Assembly (NCBI GenBank): GCA_050292235.1 | Contig: JBNKLG010000075.1 | Coordinates: forward strand, 1 to 14,258 | Direction: 5' to 3' | Source: JBNKLG01 sp050292235 | GTDB lineage: Bacteria > Pseudomonadota > Gammaproteobacteria > Chromatiales > Chromatiaceae | Length of the DNA: 14,258 nucleotides | Notes under the pieces: generated by a model | The model's input: the letters and a program-made list of their open reading frames with translations, nothing else | The model's database searches: none | What the model was told of the DNA's origin: nothing | Program-made: the position numbers and the translations under genes | Shown here: positions 7,146 through 14,258 of the stretch, piece after piece | Numbering within the stretch: position 1 is the stretch's first letter | Layout of the letters: every line of letters starts with the position of its first letter

Positions 7146-7761
7146 GCACCCAGCCCCGTTCTATCGGGGACTGAGCTGAGACTTCCTGCACAAACAGGGT
7201 TTTCGGCGCTGATTCGATGAGCCTGTAGCCCTGGCTGCTGACTTGGCTCACCAGGGCGACATGGGCAATGGCACCCTTTGGGACTTTTCTGTAAAACGCC
7301 AGGTCACCCACTCTGGGCCGGTAGTTGCTGGCGGTCCGAAGTCGGCCCTGAGATTGGAAATAGGCATAGAGGTTTCTGGCCCGACGGTGGAAGTAGGGGT
7401 TCTTGGGGGTGTTGCCATGGCGCCTGTCGTAAGCAGAGGGGTTTCTCCGAAAGTCATCAGCCAGCGCTCGTTTGAGTGAATAGCCGGAGAGGCCATAGGC
7501 AATATTCGGCACATCCGAGCAGACCATAAAACCCAGGTTTGAACCGATATCGCCATGGCCGCCCATCAGCGGGTCGTAGGGCGCGCCAATCAATGTTTTG
7601 GCATTCTGGATCAGGGTCTTCTGGTCAGGAAGCTGGTTACCCTGATCAAAGTTGCGTTCACCAAAATAGCCCGCCAGAGCAAGTAAGGGTGGGGTGAGGA
7701 AGACCAGGGCAAGGATGAGTGAAAGAAAGAACTTCGGGAGAAATCTAACGATGAGGCTCAT
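7123..7761 (-). CDS. Membrane-anchored NlpC/P60-like protein resembling DUF1287
   Basis: From the ATG at 7761 this is 212 residues. An N-terminal hydrophobic stretch (about 5-32, rich in F, L and A) anchors it or serves as a signal peptide. The rest is likely periplasmic. Residues 79-89 read MVCSDVPNIAY with candidate nucleophile Cys81; then DDFRRNP, YFHRRARNLYAYF, YRPRVGDLAFY and AIAHVALVS with candidate His167. The order Cys-Asp, NxxxHRRxxNL-like, GDL and HVxxVS resembles DUF1287 and the papain-like NlpC/P60 fold, often cell-wall amidases or peptidases. The match is from memory of family patterns, so substrate and activity are open. Start choice is uncertain: no good ribosome site precedes the ATG, and a TTG at 7785 would add 8 residues. 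It follows tamB and the small membrane-protein gene on the same strand. Confidence 0.65.
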   Translation of the reverse strand: MSLIVRFLPKFFLSLILALVFLTPPLLALAGYFGERNFDQGNQLPDQKTLIQNAKTLIGAPYDPLMGGHGDIGSNLGFMVCSDVPNIAYGLSGYSLKRALADDFRRNPSAYDRRHGNTPKNPYFHRRARNLYAYFQSQGRLRTASNYRPRVGDLAFYRKVPKGAIAHVALVSQVSSQGYRLIESAPKTLFVQEVSAQSPIERGWVPAGFGHP

Positions 7762-7835
7762 GGGAGGCGAGGCGACAGAAACCAATAATGGGTGCCATCA
7801 TAGAGCCTCTGCCCAGCGTCATGCCAACTCAGTCA

Positions 7836-7979
7836 TCAGGCTTGCTTATGCCAGATCTTACCCCACAGGCCTTTCACCAGGGCCAGAAGAAAAGTGAAGA
7901 AGAAAGAAACGAAGGTGAAGAGATTCTTGTACCAGGGTTGTTTTGAGCCGGAGGCCACTTTGGGGAAGGCGATGCACAT
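7836..7979 (-). CDS. Small single-pass membrane protein, 47 aa, unknown function
   Basis: An ATG at 7979 opens a 47-codon frame ending in TGA at 7836-7838. AGGA lies 7 bases upstream, a near-ideal ribosome site and better than that of tamB or the downstream gene. The protein starts MCIAFPKVASGSKQPWYKN, has one strongly hydrophobic helix at about residues 20-36 (LFTFVSFFFTFLLALVK), and ends with the basic, aromatic tail GLWGKIWHKQA. The layout suggests an inner-membrane peptide with a positive C-terminus. It lies 83 bases after tamB and 74 bases before the ATG of the NlpC/P60-like gene, so it is probably transcribed with them. A partly overlapping 61-codon frame at 7874-8059 has no comparable start site. 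No family was recognised. Confidence 0.6.
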   Translation of the reverse strand: MCIAFPKVASGSKQPWYKNLFTFVSFFFTFLLALVKGLWGKIWHKQA

Positions 7980-8062
7980 CTCTTCGTCCTGATTGCTATC
8001 GAAATTGAATGGTTCAGATTCAACCCGGTTTTGGGGTTTTGCGCCATAGCAATCCGCAATGG

Positions 8063-11000
8063 CTATCGTTCTATATGATAGAGCACATCGGCGGCCTGGG
8101 CATTGTCACCGCTGGAGACCTTGATGTCGAAGTATTTGCTGAGCTTGTATTTGAGTTCGATGACGGCGGTGTGGTCAAAGAGGTCGCGCACATAGTTGAG
8201 GTATAAATCCGGACTCAGCTGTTTCCCCACGCTGACCGCGCCGCCACTGAAGTCCAGTTGATCCAGCCCCGCTTTGCTGGTGATCTCGCTGGCGTAGTTG
8301 CCGCCCATGGCCAGGGCGGCGTTGCGCAGGGAGGCGTTGCCCGCCGCACCGGCACTGGCGCCGCGGCCGGTGAGCAGATAGGAGAGCGCTTCGGCCTCGG
8401 GTTTGGCGGGTACGCTGAAGATTTTCAGGCGGGGATCCATGGCACTGCCGGTAACGCTGACCCCGGCTTTGACATCGTCTTCGGCATAACGTACGGCACG
8501 GATGTCCAGGCCGGGGTTTTCCAACGGTCCAGCGAAGAGGAAGCGGCCGCGTTCAATGGTCAGATCCTGGCTGTAGGCCTTGAAGGTACCCTCCGACAGT
8601 CTGAGATCTCCATGGCCGCTGAGTATCTGGCCGGGGGAGCCATTGACCCGAAGGTTGCCGCTGATTCTGGTGTTGAGACCGAAACCTTTGAAATGGACCA
8701 GCTTGCCCAAGGCCACCTGGAGCTGCGTGTGGATCCGGGTGGGCGGCAGAGAGGGTTTGGCCTTTTTCTTTGGCTGGCGGCTGAGGATGACGGCATCCTC
8801 GGAAACGGCGACCGAGCCGGTCGGGATCTCCTTCAACGCAATCACAGCTGTGGGCACCAGCAGACGGCCCGTCAGGCTGATCCGGTTGCCGCTCTTCTGC
8901 AATTGCAGGTTGGGGGAGATCTCCACCTCGGCTTCAGGCAGTCTCGCTACCTGGAAGCGCTCTCCCTGGATATTCAGGTTCAGCGGAAACCCCGCGCTGG
9001 GGTTGATCTGCACCTGACCTTTGATGTGCAGATTGCCCTTGCCGGAGCGACACTGACCATTGATCTGAAGCCCCGTCTCCCGGCCCTGGGCGCTGAGGTT
9101 CAGTCCCTGAATCTGAATGCCCGCATCGGGCACCTGGAAACGCCCGTCGCTAAGTCGCACCTTGCCCTGAATGCTGGGTTTGATCAGGCTGCCACCGAGG
9201 CCCAGGTCGGCGCTCAATCGCCCCCTGGGCTGACGCAGGGCCGAGGCGACGGAGAGCAGGGGGCCGATATCGGGGAAATCCAGTTTCACCTGCCCCCCCA
9301 GGCCGATGGGCGTTCGGCCCAGATCCAGTGCCATCTGGCTGGAAAGCGTACCCCAGCTTGCGCCTTGTCCCTTGCCCTGAACGCTGAGTTGGGTTTTGAG
9401 GTCTGTCTCCAGGCGTTGCCGGTTCAGTCTGCCTTTGAGGTCGAGCTGGCGGATGGCCAGCGCCATGGGCTGGTCAAGGCGGGGCTGATAACGCATCTCT
9501 TTCAGGCTGAGCTGGACATTGGCCTGGAGCTTGTCCAGCGGGCCATTGGCACTGAATTCACTGTTCAGACTGCCGCTGATGCGATCTCCTGGCGGCAAAA
9601 AAGGTTGGACGATGGCCAGGGAAAGGCGTTTGATCGTCCCCGAAATATCCAGGCCTGTGCTGGGGTTCCAATCGCCGCCCAGACAGAGGTTGCCTTCCTG
9701 GCTTTGCCAACAGTGTTGGCCCAGCTTGACCACGGTGGGGCCAGCGGAGAGGATAACCGGTGCCTTCAGTTGCCAGTTGCCTGCCTGGGGATTTTTGAGG
9801 CTGGCCTGGCGCAGTTCCCCCTGCCAGCCCTTGTTCTGATAGCCCCCTGTCAGGGTGATGCCAGCTTTGGCCAGATCGGCATTCAGCTTGAGTTTCAGTT
9901 GATGCCGGGCCAGATTGCCCGGGCCTTTCAGTGATATCTCCCGAATCGAGACCCCTGCAATCTGTGCAGAATCCAGTGAAAGATCGGTGCTGGATTGATC
10001 GGGATTGTTAGGGTTCCAGTGAATCTTGGCCTGGAGTTGACCCACTCTGTTTTGCTGAAAGGCCAGCTGTTTGCCCACGGCCTCTATTTGCAGCGCGGGC
10101 TGATCCAGGGCTCCCAGGATCTCACCCTGGACCTTCAGCGTACCCGCCAGTCCCGGCCAGAGTTGCTGAAGGACCGGGGCCTTGAGCTGAAATCGGAAAT
10201 TCAGTTGCTCGGCCAGGTCCCCCCGGAGATGGAGTTGATTCTGGCCAGCGCTGAGGGCCAGGTCGTCGATACGCAGTCGCTGTTGCCCATACTGCATGCG
10301 TCCCTGGCCCGAGAGGCCTTGTCCCAGCAGGCTGCCGTTCAAAGATTGCAGTTCCAGCTGGGTTTCTGGCCCCTGGTCGGTCAGATGACCCTTGGCGGTC
10401 AGATTCAGGTTCAGGCGTCCCTTGAGTTCGGGCCAGTGCTGTTCGGGTTGGATATCCTTCAGCGCAAGCTGAAGTTGCCATTGAATTTTCTGAACCCAAT
10501 CTATTCGGCCCTCCAGACTGGCTTCTCCGCCCAGGGTTTGTAGGCTGAGCGGACTGAGTTGAATGCCCTGGGTATTGCCCCTGGCCTGGAGCTGGATCTG
10601 GGTTTTTGGGATCTGCGCTCCCTGGGTCTGGGTTCGGAGGTCGATCTCGTAGGCATTCGGTGATCCCTTGAGTTGGAAGCGACCTAAGGTGGCTTCATAC
10701 TCTACTTTGCCTTGCAATGGCCACTGAAGCTGTTGCCACTGGCCTTCCACATCGAAATGGAGCCCATCCTGGAAGGAGAGCCGGGCCCGGATGGGCAGAG
10801 CGAAGGGCTGGTCGAGTCGATGGCGGATGATCAATTGTCTGAGGTCGCCACTGATCTGGCCCTGGCCACGGAATTCACCCAGATCGGGCAGGTGGGCCAG
10901 CCACTGGAGCTGTCCGCTGGCCTTGTGCGGTGGCTGGGGAGAGATCTCGGCACTGAGGCTCAGCTGTTTCAGGGGGCCAACATCGCGCAACTCGGCCTCG

Positions 11001-11506
11001 CTGATGTGCAGGCTCTGGTTGTCGATATGGGCCTTGAGCCGAATGGAACGAATCGGCTGGATACGCTCGCCAATGCGGATCTGCCCCCGTTCAATCACGA
11101 CCTGATCCAGGCGAACGGCAAAGGGCAGTTCGGGCAGGCCATCGCCGTTGGAACGCTGCTCGGGCTGGGTGGTGGTTTCACCCAGTTGCAGATCGAGGCC
11201 GCTCAGACTGAGTTCCCGGATATGCAGTTCTCCCCCCAGCAGGGCGCCGGGCTGCCAACGCAGTTTGAGCTGTTTGAGATTGCCCTGATGGGGGGCGGCC
11301 TGGATCTGCAGGTTGTTGAGTTGCAGATCTCCCAACAGACTGCCCTGGATATCCTTCTCGGCAATACGGATTGGCAGCTTGGGCTGCAAGGCCATGAGGA
11401 GGCTGCGGGTGCCGCTCTCGGTGGCCAGAAAACCCAGCAGCAGTACAGGCAGGGCAAAGAGGATCAGCAGGGCAATCAGCAGGGTGCGAAGCAGGCGTTT
11501 ACGCAT
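8063..11506 (-). CDS. tamB: TamB, translocation and assembly module inner-membrane subunit
   Basis: This 1147-residue protein is near the usual TamB length. Residues about 3-28 form a signal anchor after a basic MRKRLLR start. The body is a long series of alternating strands rich in L, Q and G (AsmA-like repeating beta-groove). The C-terminal third matches the TamB/DUF490 domain: LVPTAVIALKEIPTGSVAVSEDAVIL, HFKGFGLNTRISGNL, LSEGTFKAYSQDLTIERGRF, GPLENPGLDIRAVR, PEAEALSYLLTGRG and DLYLNYVRDLF. TamB spans the periplasm and works with TamA in outer-membrane protein assembly and, in current models, phospholipid transport. The ATG at 11506 is 18 bases after the tamA stop; a TTG at 11512 is possible and would add two residues. 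Translation is probably coupled to tamA because no strong ribosome site is seen. Confidence 0.93.
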   Translation of the reverse strand: MRKRLLRTLLIALLILFALPVLLLGFLATESGTRSLLMALQPKLPIRIAEKDIQGSLLGDLQLNNLQIQAAPHQGNLKQLKLRWQPGALLGGELHIRELSLSGLDLQLGETTTQPEQRSNGDGLPELPFAVRLDQVVIERGQIRIGERIQPIRSIRLKAHIDNQSLHISEAELRDVGPLKQLSLSAEISPQPPHKASGQLQWLAHLPDLGEFRGQGQISGDLRQLIIRHRLDQPFALPIRARLSFQDGLHFDVEGQWQQLQWPLQGKVEYEATLGRFQLKGSPNAYEIDLRTQTQGAQIPKTQIQLQARGNTQGIQLSPLSLQTLGGEASLEGRIDWVQKIQWQLQLALKDIQPEQHWPELKGRLNLNLTAKGHLTDQGPETQLELQSLNGSLLGQGLSGQGRMQYGQQRLRIDDLALSAGQNQLHLRGDLAEQLNFRFQLKAPVLQQLWPGLAGTLKVQGEILGALDQPALQIEAVGKQLAFQQNRVGQLQAKIHWNPNNPDQSSTDLSLDSAQIAGVSIREISLKGPGNLARHQLKLKLNADLAKAGITLTGGYQNKGWQGELRQASLKNPQAGNWQLKAPVILSAGPTVVKLGQHCWQSQEGNLCLGGDWNPSTGLDISGTIKRLSLAIVQPFLPPGDRISGSLNSEFSANGPLDKLQANVQLSLKEMRYQPRLDQPMALAIRQLDLKGRLNRQRLETDLKTQLSVQGKGQGASWGTLSSQMALDLGRTPIGLGGQVKLDFPDIGPLLSVASALRQPRGRLSADLGLGGSLIKPSIQGKVRLSDGRFQVPDAGIQIQGLNLSAQGRETGLQINGQCRSGKGNLHIKGQVQINPSAGFPLNLNIQGERFQVARLPEAEVEISPNLQLQKSGNRISLTGRLLVPTAVIALKEIPTGSVAVSEDAVILSRQPKKKAKPSLPPTRIHTQLQVALGKLVHFKGFGLNTRISGNLRVNGSPGQILSGHGDLRLSEGTFKAYSQDLTIERGRFLFAGPLENPGLDIRAVRYAEDDVKAGVSVTGSAMDPRLKIFSVPAKPEAEALSYLLTGRGASAGAAGNASLRNAALAMGGNYASEITSKAGLDQLDFSGGAVSVGKQLSPDLYLNYVRDLFDHTAVIELKYKLSKYFDIKVSSGDNAQAADVLYHIER

Positions 11507-11524
11507 ATGCAACCAGAGAAAGCC

Positions 11525-13297
11525 CTAAAACTCGGGGCCGATGCCCACATGCAGGCGCACATCGGTCTCGGGATCGTCAAAAGGGTGGGCCAGATCCACC
11601 CGGATGGGTCCGATGGGGGAGTGCCAGCGGAGACCCAGACCGGCGCCAGTGTAGAGCTGGTGGCTGGACTGGTCGTTGAAGGCATTGCCGGTATCGACAA
11701 AGGCTGCTACCGACCACTGATCCCGGATGAACTGCTCGAACTCCAGACTGCCGGTCATCAGATAGAGCCCGCCCTCCACATCCCCATTGGCATTCTTCGG
11801 CCCCAGGCTTTCAAAATCGTAGCCCCGCACCGAGCGATCCCCTCCGGCGAAATAGCGAAATGAGGCGGGGACCTTGTCCGGCTCATCGGCCCAGGTGGCA
11901 CCCAGATCCCCGCGCAGCAGGATGCGGCTGCTGGCCAGGGGCGAAGTGATGAGAAAGGCAGAAGCCCTGGCCTGGGTAAAGAGGGTGCCATCGGAAAAAT
12001 CCACCGGTGCGCCCAGGGCCTCAAAGCGCAGGCGATGGCCCTCGCGGATCAGCTTGGGGCTGTCCTTCTTTACCTGCTCCCAACTGCCACCCAGCACAAG
12101 GGGTGTCGCCTCGCTATCGATGGTGCCAATGCTGTAGTTCTCATGCACCAGATCGGCATAGAGGGTTTGCAGCCATTGATCCCCCAGATCAGTGGTGATG
12201 CGGGCACCCAGCTTGAAGGTCTGGGTCTCTTTGGTGTCCACATACACCTGCTCATAGGTGCCGGCAAAGGTCAGCCACTCCCTGGTGGGTTTGTCCAGGG
12301 GGATGGCGTAGGAGAGCCCGGTTTTGACATTGACCTCATCGGTGCCCGAGATCTCCAGCTCGGATTTGAACCGATGGCCATGGCGGTTGAGATAGCGGTT
12401 CTCATAGGCGGCGCCGACCCGGGGACCGGTATCAGTGGAGTAGCCCGCCTTGAAACTGAAGGCGTGGCGACGACGCTCGCCCAGCATGACCATGATATCG
12501 ACCCGCTTGTGCAGGGCATCTTTGCTTTGTTGCAGCTCGACGTTGTCGAAATATTCGCTGCTCACCAGAATCTGCTGCATCTCCAACAGCTTGGTGCCGT
12601 CGTAAACCTCACCGGGGGTAATGCTCTGATAGCGCTCCACCAGATCCACATCCAGGGTATTGGGCTGAAAGTGGATGATGCCGATGTGATAACGGGGGCC
12701 GCTGTCGAGGGTGAGGTGGACGCGGGCCTCGCGCCGGATGGGATCGATCAGCAGGCGCTTTTCCGTCAGTTTGGCATCAAAAAAGCCATGGGTGGCGGCC
12801 AGGGCAAACAGGCTTGTTTTTGCGCTTTCGTACTCACCGTGATTAAGGACGCTGCCGGTCTTGATCGGTGGATTGGCCATGAGTTTCCGGAAGGCATCCA
12901 GTTGAGCCGCCTCGCCCAGAACCCGGATCTCCACCTGGGTAACCTGGGTCGGAGATCCCGGTTTGATCTGAAAGCGGCTGGACCAGCACCCCTTGGTGCG
13001 GTGGATGGTGCCACCCCTGATGCTGGGGCTGTAATAGCCCAGGGCCTGCAAGGCCAGTTGGATCTCTGTTTGGCTGCTCTCCCGGGCCTTTTGCAGGCGC
13101 CACTCCGGGGCCTGGCAATTGAGTTTAGCCAGAGAGAGGTAGGCCCGGACGTTGTTCTCCTGCGTACTCTCCAATCCCTGGATGTGGATCTTGGGCGTAG
13201 GGATGGTGATTTTCTCCCCGGCCAGGAGCCACGTCGGCATCCCTGTTAGCGCCAGTGATAGCAAAACTGGCAATAGCGGTGAAGAAAGCTGTCTCAT
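11525..13297 (-). CDS. tamA: TamA, Omp85-family outer-membrane assembly factor
   Basis: This 590-residue protein, typical for TamA, begins with a signal peptide (about 1-26, ending TWLLAGE). Three POTRA domains follow at about residues 33-275, visible as beta-alpha-alpha-beta blocks such as IHIQGLESTQENNVRAYLS, VTQVEIRVLGEA and GIIHFQPNTLDVDLVERYQ. From about 280 to the end is a 16-strand barrel of the Omp85 type, with the signature FAGGDRSVRGYDFESLGP at 483-500 (the VRGY/F motif of the lid-lock loop). It ends RLHVGIGPEF, with the terminal Phe recognised by the BAM machinery. TamA sits in the outer membrane and binds TamB through POTRA1. It is first in the tamAB operon behind a good promoter candidate. 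The ribosome site (CTGGG) is weak. Confidence 0.94.
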   Translation of the reverse strand: MRQLSSPLLPVLLSLALTGMPTWLLAGEKITIPTPKIHIQGLESTQENNVRAYLSLAKLNCQAPEWRLQKARESSQTEIQLALQALGYYSPSIRGGTIHRTKGCWSSRFQIKPGSPTQVTQVEIRVLGEAAQLDAFRKLMANPPIKTGSVLNHGEYESAKTSLFALAATHGFFDAKLTEKRLLIDPIRREARVHLTLDSGPRYHIGIIHFQPNTLDVDLVERYQSITPGEVYDGTKLLEMQQILVSSEYFDNVELQQSKDALHKRVDIMVMLGERRRHAFSFKAGYSTDTGPRVGAAYENRYLNRHGHRFKSELEISGTDEVNVKTGLSYAIPLDKPTREWLTFAGTYEQVYVDTKETQTFKLGARITTDLGDQWLQTLYADLVHENYSIGTIDSEATPLVLGGSWEQVKKDSPKLIREGHRLRFEALGAPVDFSDGTLFTQARASAFLITSPLASSRILLRGDLGATWADEPDKVPASFRYFAGGDRSVRGYDFESLGPKNANGDVEGGLYLMTGSLEFEQFIRDQWSVAAFVDTGNAFNDQSSHQLYTGAGLGLRWHSPIGPIRVDLAHPFDDPETDVRLHVGIGPEF

Positions 13298-13330
13298 CCA
13301 CGACCCAGGGGCGAGTGTCTTACAGCTTTC

Positions 13331-13360
13331 AGTATAACTTTAGTCCATTGGCAGAGACAA
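13331..13360 (-). promoter_or_regulatory. Candidate sigma-70 promoter of tamAB
   Basis: On the minus strand TTGTCT (13360-13355, 4 of 6 to consensus) is followed after 18 bases by TATACT (13336-13331, 5 of 6). The predicted start is near 13324, giving a leader of about 27 bases before the tamA ATG. Position, strand and -10 quality fit well. Confidence 0.5.
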
Positions 13361-13429
13361 AGATCGGTCAGGATGATGCCCAGGTTTTTATTGGGGCTTA
13401 TGGCGTTCCCTTATAACCGCAGTCGGGTA

Positions 13430-13457
13430 GGTCGGATTAGCGCAGTGGAATCCAGGT
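13430..13457. repeat. Decayed palindrome, possibly REP-like
   Basis: GTAGGTCGGATTAGCGCAG followed by TGGAATCC contains the inverted pair GGATT (13434-13438) and AATCC (13449-13453). It resembles the extragenic palindromes of the GTCGGATTAGCG type seen in several proteobacteria, but the right arm lacks the full CCGAC match. Only one copy is in the window, so dispersal cannot be judged. Confidence 0.3.
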
Positions 13458-13475
13458 CTGTGCGAATGGTTCTGT

Positions 13476-13608
13476 TTGAACCCGATTTGATTTGAACCAG
13501 ATGGTGAAGTAGGGATAAGTCTTGTTCGGGATTGACCCCGATTTATCTTTTGTGTAGAGTCCCTCGCCAGCGGGGCGCAGGCTTAAAGGCTAATTGGCCC
13601 CGATTCAC
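13476..13608 (+). repeat. Three direct copies of a 15-base motif with CCCGATT core
   Basis: TTGAACCCGATTTGA (13476-13490), TTGACCCCGATTTAT (13532-13546) and TTGGCCCCGATTCAC (13594-13608) share the core CCCGATT and a TTG start. Starts are 56 and 62 bases apart. The middle copy coincides with the -35 box of the candidate promoter for the haemagglutinin gene. This layout would suit an operator for a regulator, but the motif matches none that I recognise. Confidence 0.4.
13532..13560 (+). promoter_or_regulatory. Candidate sigma-70 promoter of the haemagglutinin gene
   Basis: TTGACC (13532-13537, 5 of 6) and TAGAGT (13555-13560, 4 of 6) are separated by exactly 17 bases. The leader would be about 138 bases. 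The rest of the 407-base region between tamA and this gene holds no open frame I can support and no recognisable RNA gene. Confidence 0.4.
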
Positions 13609-13704
13609 AAAACCACAGATTTTACCCAGTGATAGGCCCCGTAGGCGGCCTTAACGCTAAAACTAGAACCGGACGTTTTAAAACCTCTTTTAAGGATAAA
13701 CTGC

Positions 13705-14258
13705 ATGGAGCATCGCAGTCAGCCACACCTCCCCGCCCAAAAAGCCGACCAACCCCATACCCCAAAAAGATTCCGTGGTTCCTGGATTTTTGCTTTATCC
13801 AGCCTGTTCAGTCTCCTCAGCGGCCAGCTGAGCGCAGCGGGCATCGTAGCGGACAGAGCGGCACCGGTTAAGCAACAACCCACCGTGACGGCGGCAGGCA
13901 ACGGCGTTCCCTTGGTGAACATCCAGACGCCGAGCGCGGCGGGCGTCTCGCACAACCAATACAGCCGGTTTGACGTTGACAGTCGGGGCGCCATCCTCAA
14001 CAACAGCCGGACCAACACCGCCACCCAACTGGGTGGCTGGATCGAAGGCAACCCGAACCTCAGTGGCCGCGAAGCGCGGCTCATCCTCAACGAAGTCAAC
14101 AGCAGCGACCCGAGCCAACTGCGGGGTTACCTGGAAGTGGCGGGCCAGCGTGCCCAGGTGATCGTGGCCAATCCCTCGGGCATCACCTGTGACGGCTGCG
14201 GCTTCATCAACACCGAAAGCGCCACCCTGACCACCGGTCGTCCGACTTTGGTGGGCGG
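13705..14258 (+). CDS. Two-partner-secretion filamentous haemagglutinin/CdiA-type exoprotein (5' part)
   Basis: An open frame runs from the ATG at 13705 to the window end (184 whole codons), with AAGGA about 9 bases upstream. The N-terminus has a long polar extension of about 22 residues before a hydrophobic signal region (WIFALSSLFSLLSGQLSA). This is the extended signal-peptide layout common in these proteins. The TPS domain follows: GVPLVNIQTPSAAGVSHNQY, FDVDSRGAILNNS, TQLGGWIEGNPNL, ARLILNEVNSSDPSQLRGYL and VIVANPSGITCDGCGFINT. These include the diagnostic NPNL and NPSGI motifs and a CDGC pair. The TPS domain is recognised by an Omp85-related TpsB transporter and the protein is exported as a beta-helix. 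Whether it is an adhesin, haemolysin or contact-dependent inhibition toxin depends on the missing C-terminus. No tpsB gene is visible upstream. Confidence 0.9.
   Translation, partial: MEHRSQPHLPAQKADQPHTPKRFRGSWIFALSSLFSLLSGQLSAAGIVADRAAPVKQQPTVTAAGNGVPLVNIQTPSAAGVSHNQYSRFDVDSRGAILNNSRTNTATQLGGWIEGNPNLSGREARLILNEVNSSDPSQLRGYLEVAGQRAQVIVANPSGITCDGCGFINTESATLTTGRPTLVG

Noticed and set aside
7874..8059. 61-codon minus-strand frame after tamB
   Set aside because: It has no convincing ribosome site and a random-looking S/P-rich composition. It overlaps the better-supported 47-codon membrane peptide in another frame.
8258..9934. 558-codon open frame on the plus strand
   Set aside because: It lies wholly antisense to tamB. 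TamB is recognisable along the full length, and the antisense frame has a composition expected from reading Q/L/G-rich codons backwards, with no domain.
10712..11863. 383-codon plus-strand frame across the tamA/tamB junction
   Set aside because: Antisense to two well-supported genes, with no ribosome site and no recognisable motif.
12035..13249. 404-codon plus-strand frame
   Set aside because: Antisense to tamA, whose POTRA and barrel motifs are clear. The antisense translation is a low-complexity shadow.
13629..13871. 80-codon plus-strand frame before and within the haemagglutinin start
   Set aside because: It is out of frame with the clear TPS-domain reading frame, lacks a ribosome site and shows no domain.

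Overview
The window looks like chromosomal DNA of a GC-rich Gram-negative bacterium, most likely a gammaproteobacterium. It carries an outer-membrane assembly pair (tamA/tamB), Sec signal peptides, and surface proteins typical of diderms. The species cannot be named from the sequence. No tRNA, rRNA, CRISPR array, transposase or integrase was seen.

Left block (1-4530, minus strand). A sulfotransferase-family gene is followed after 19 bases by a very large surface-protein gene that leaves the window at base 1. That protein starts with a LEPR motif and a DUF4347 domain. Sandwich domains and near-identical tandem repeats follow. The two genes probably form an operon.

Middle block (4531-7101, plus strand). 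A 273-base divergent region rich in hairpins precedes three tandem paralogues of secreted phage tail-collar (MdpB-like) proteins. All share the same cysteine spacing, an HTH (HxH) motif and a PPRP tail. Together with the left block this looks like one cell-surface locus: a giant adhesin-like protein, a possible sulfating enzyme and three small exported proteins with a viral tail-tip fold. This joint role is inferred from gene order only.

Right block (7123-13297, minus strand). In transcription order it holds tamA, tamB, an unrecorded 47-residue membrane protein, and a membrane-anchored NlpC/P60-like protein resembling DUF1287. tamA and tamB are 18 bases apart and share a plausible sigma-70-type promoter. 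TamA (Omp85 barrel with POTRA domains) and TamB (long periplasmic beta-rich bridge) act together in outer-membrane assembly or lipid transport.

Right edge (13298-14258). A 407-base divergent region with promoter candidates, a decayed palindrome and a thrice-repeated CCCGATT motif leads into the 5' end of a two-partner-secretion filamentous haemagglutinin/CdiA-type exoprotein. It runs off the window. Its transporter partner is not visible.
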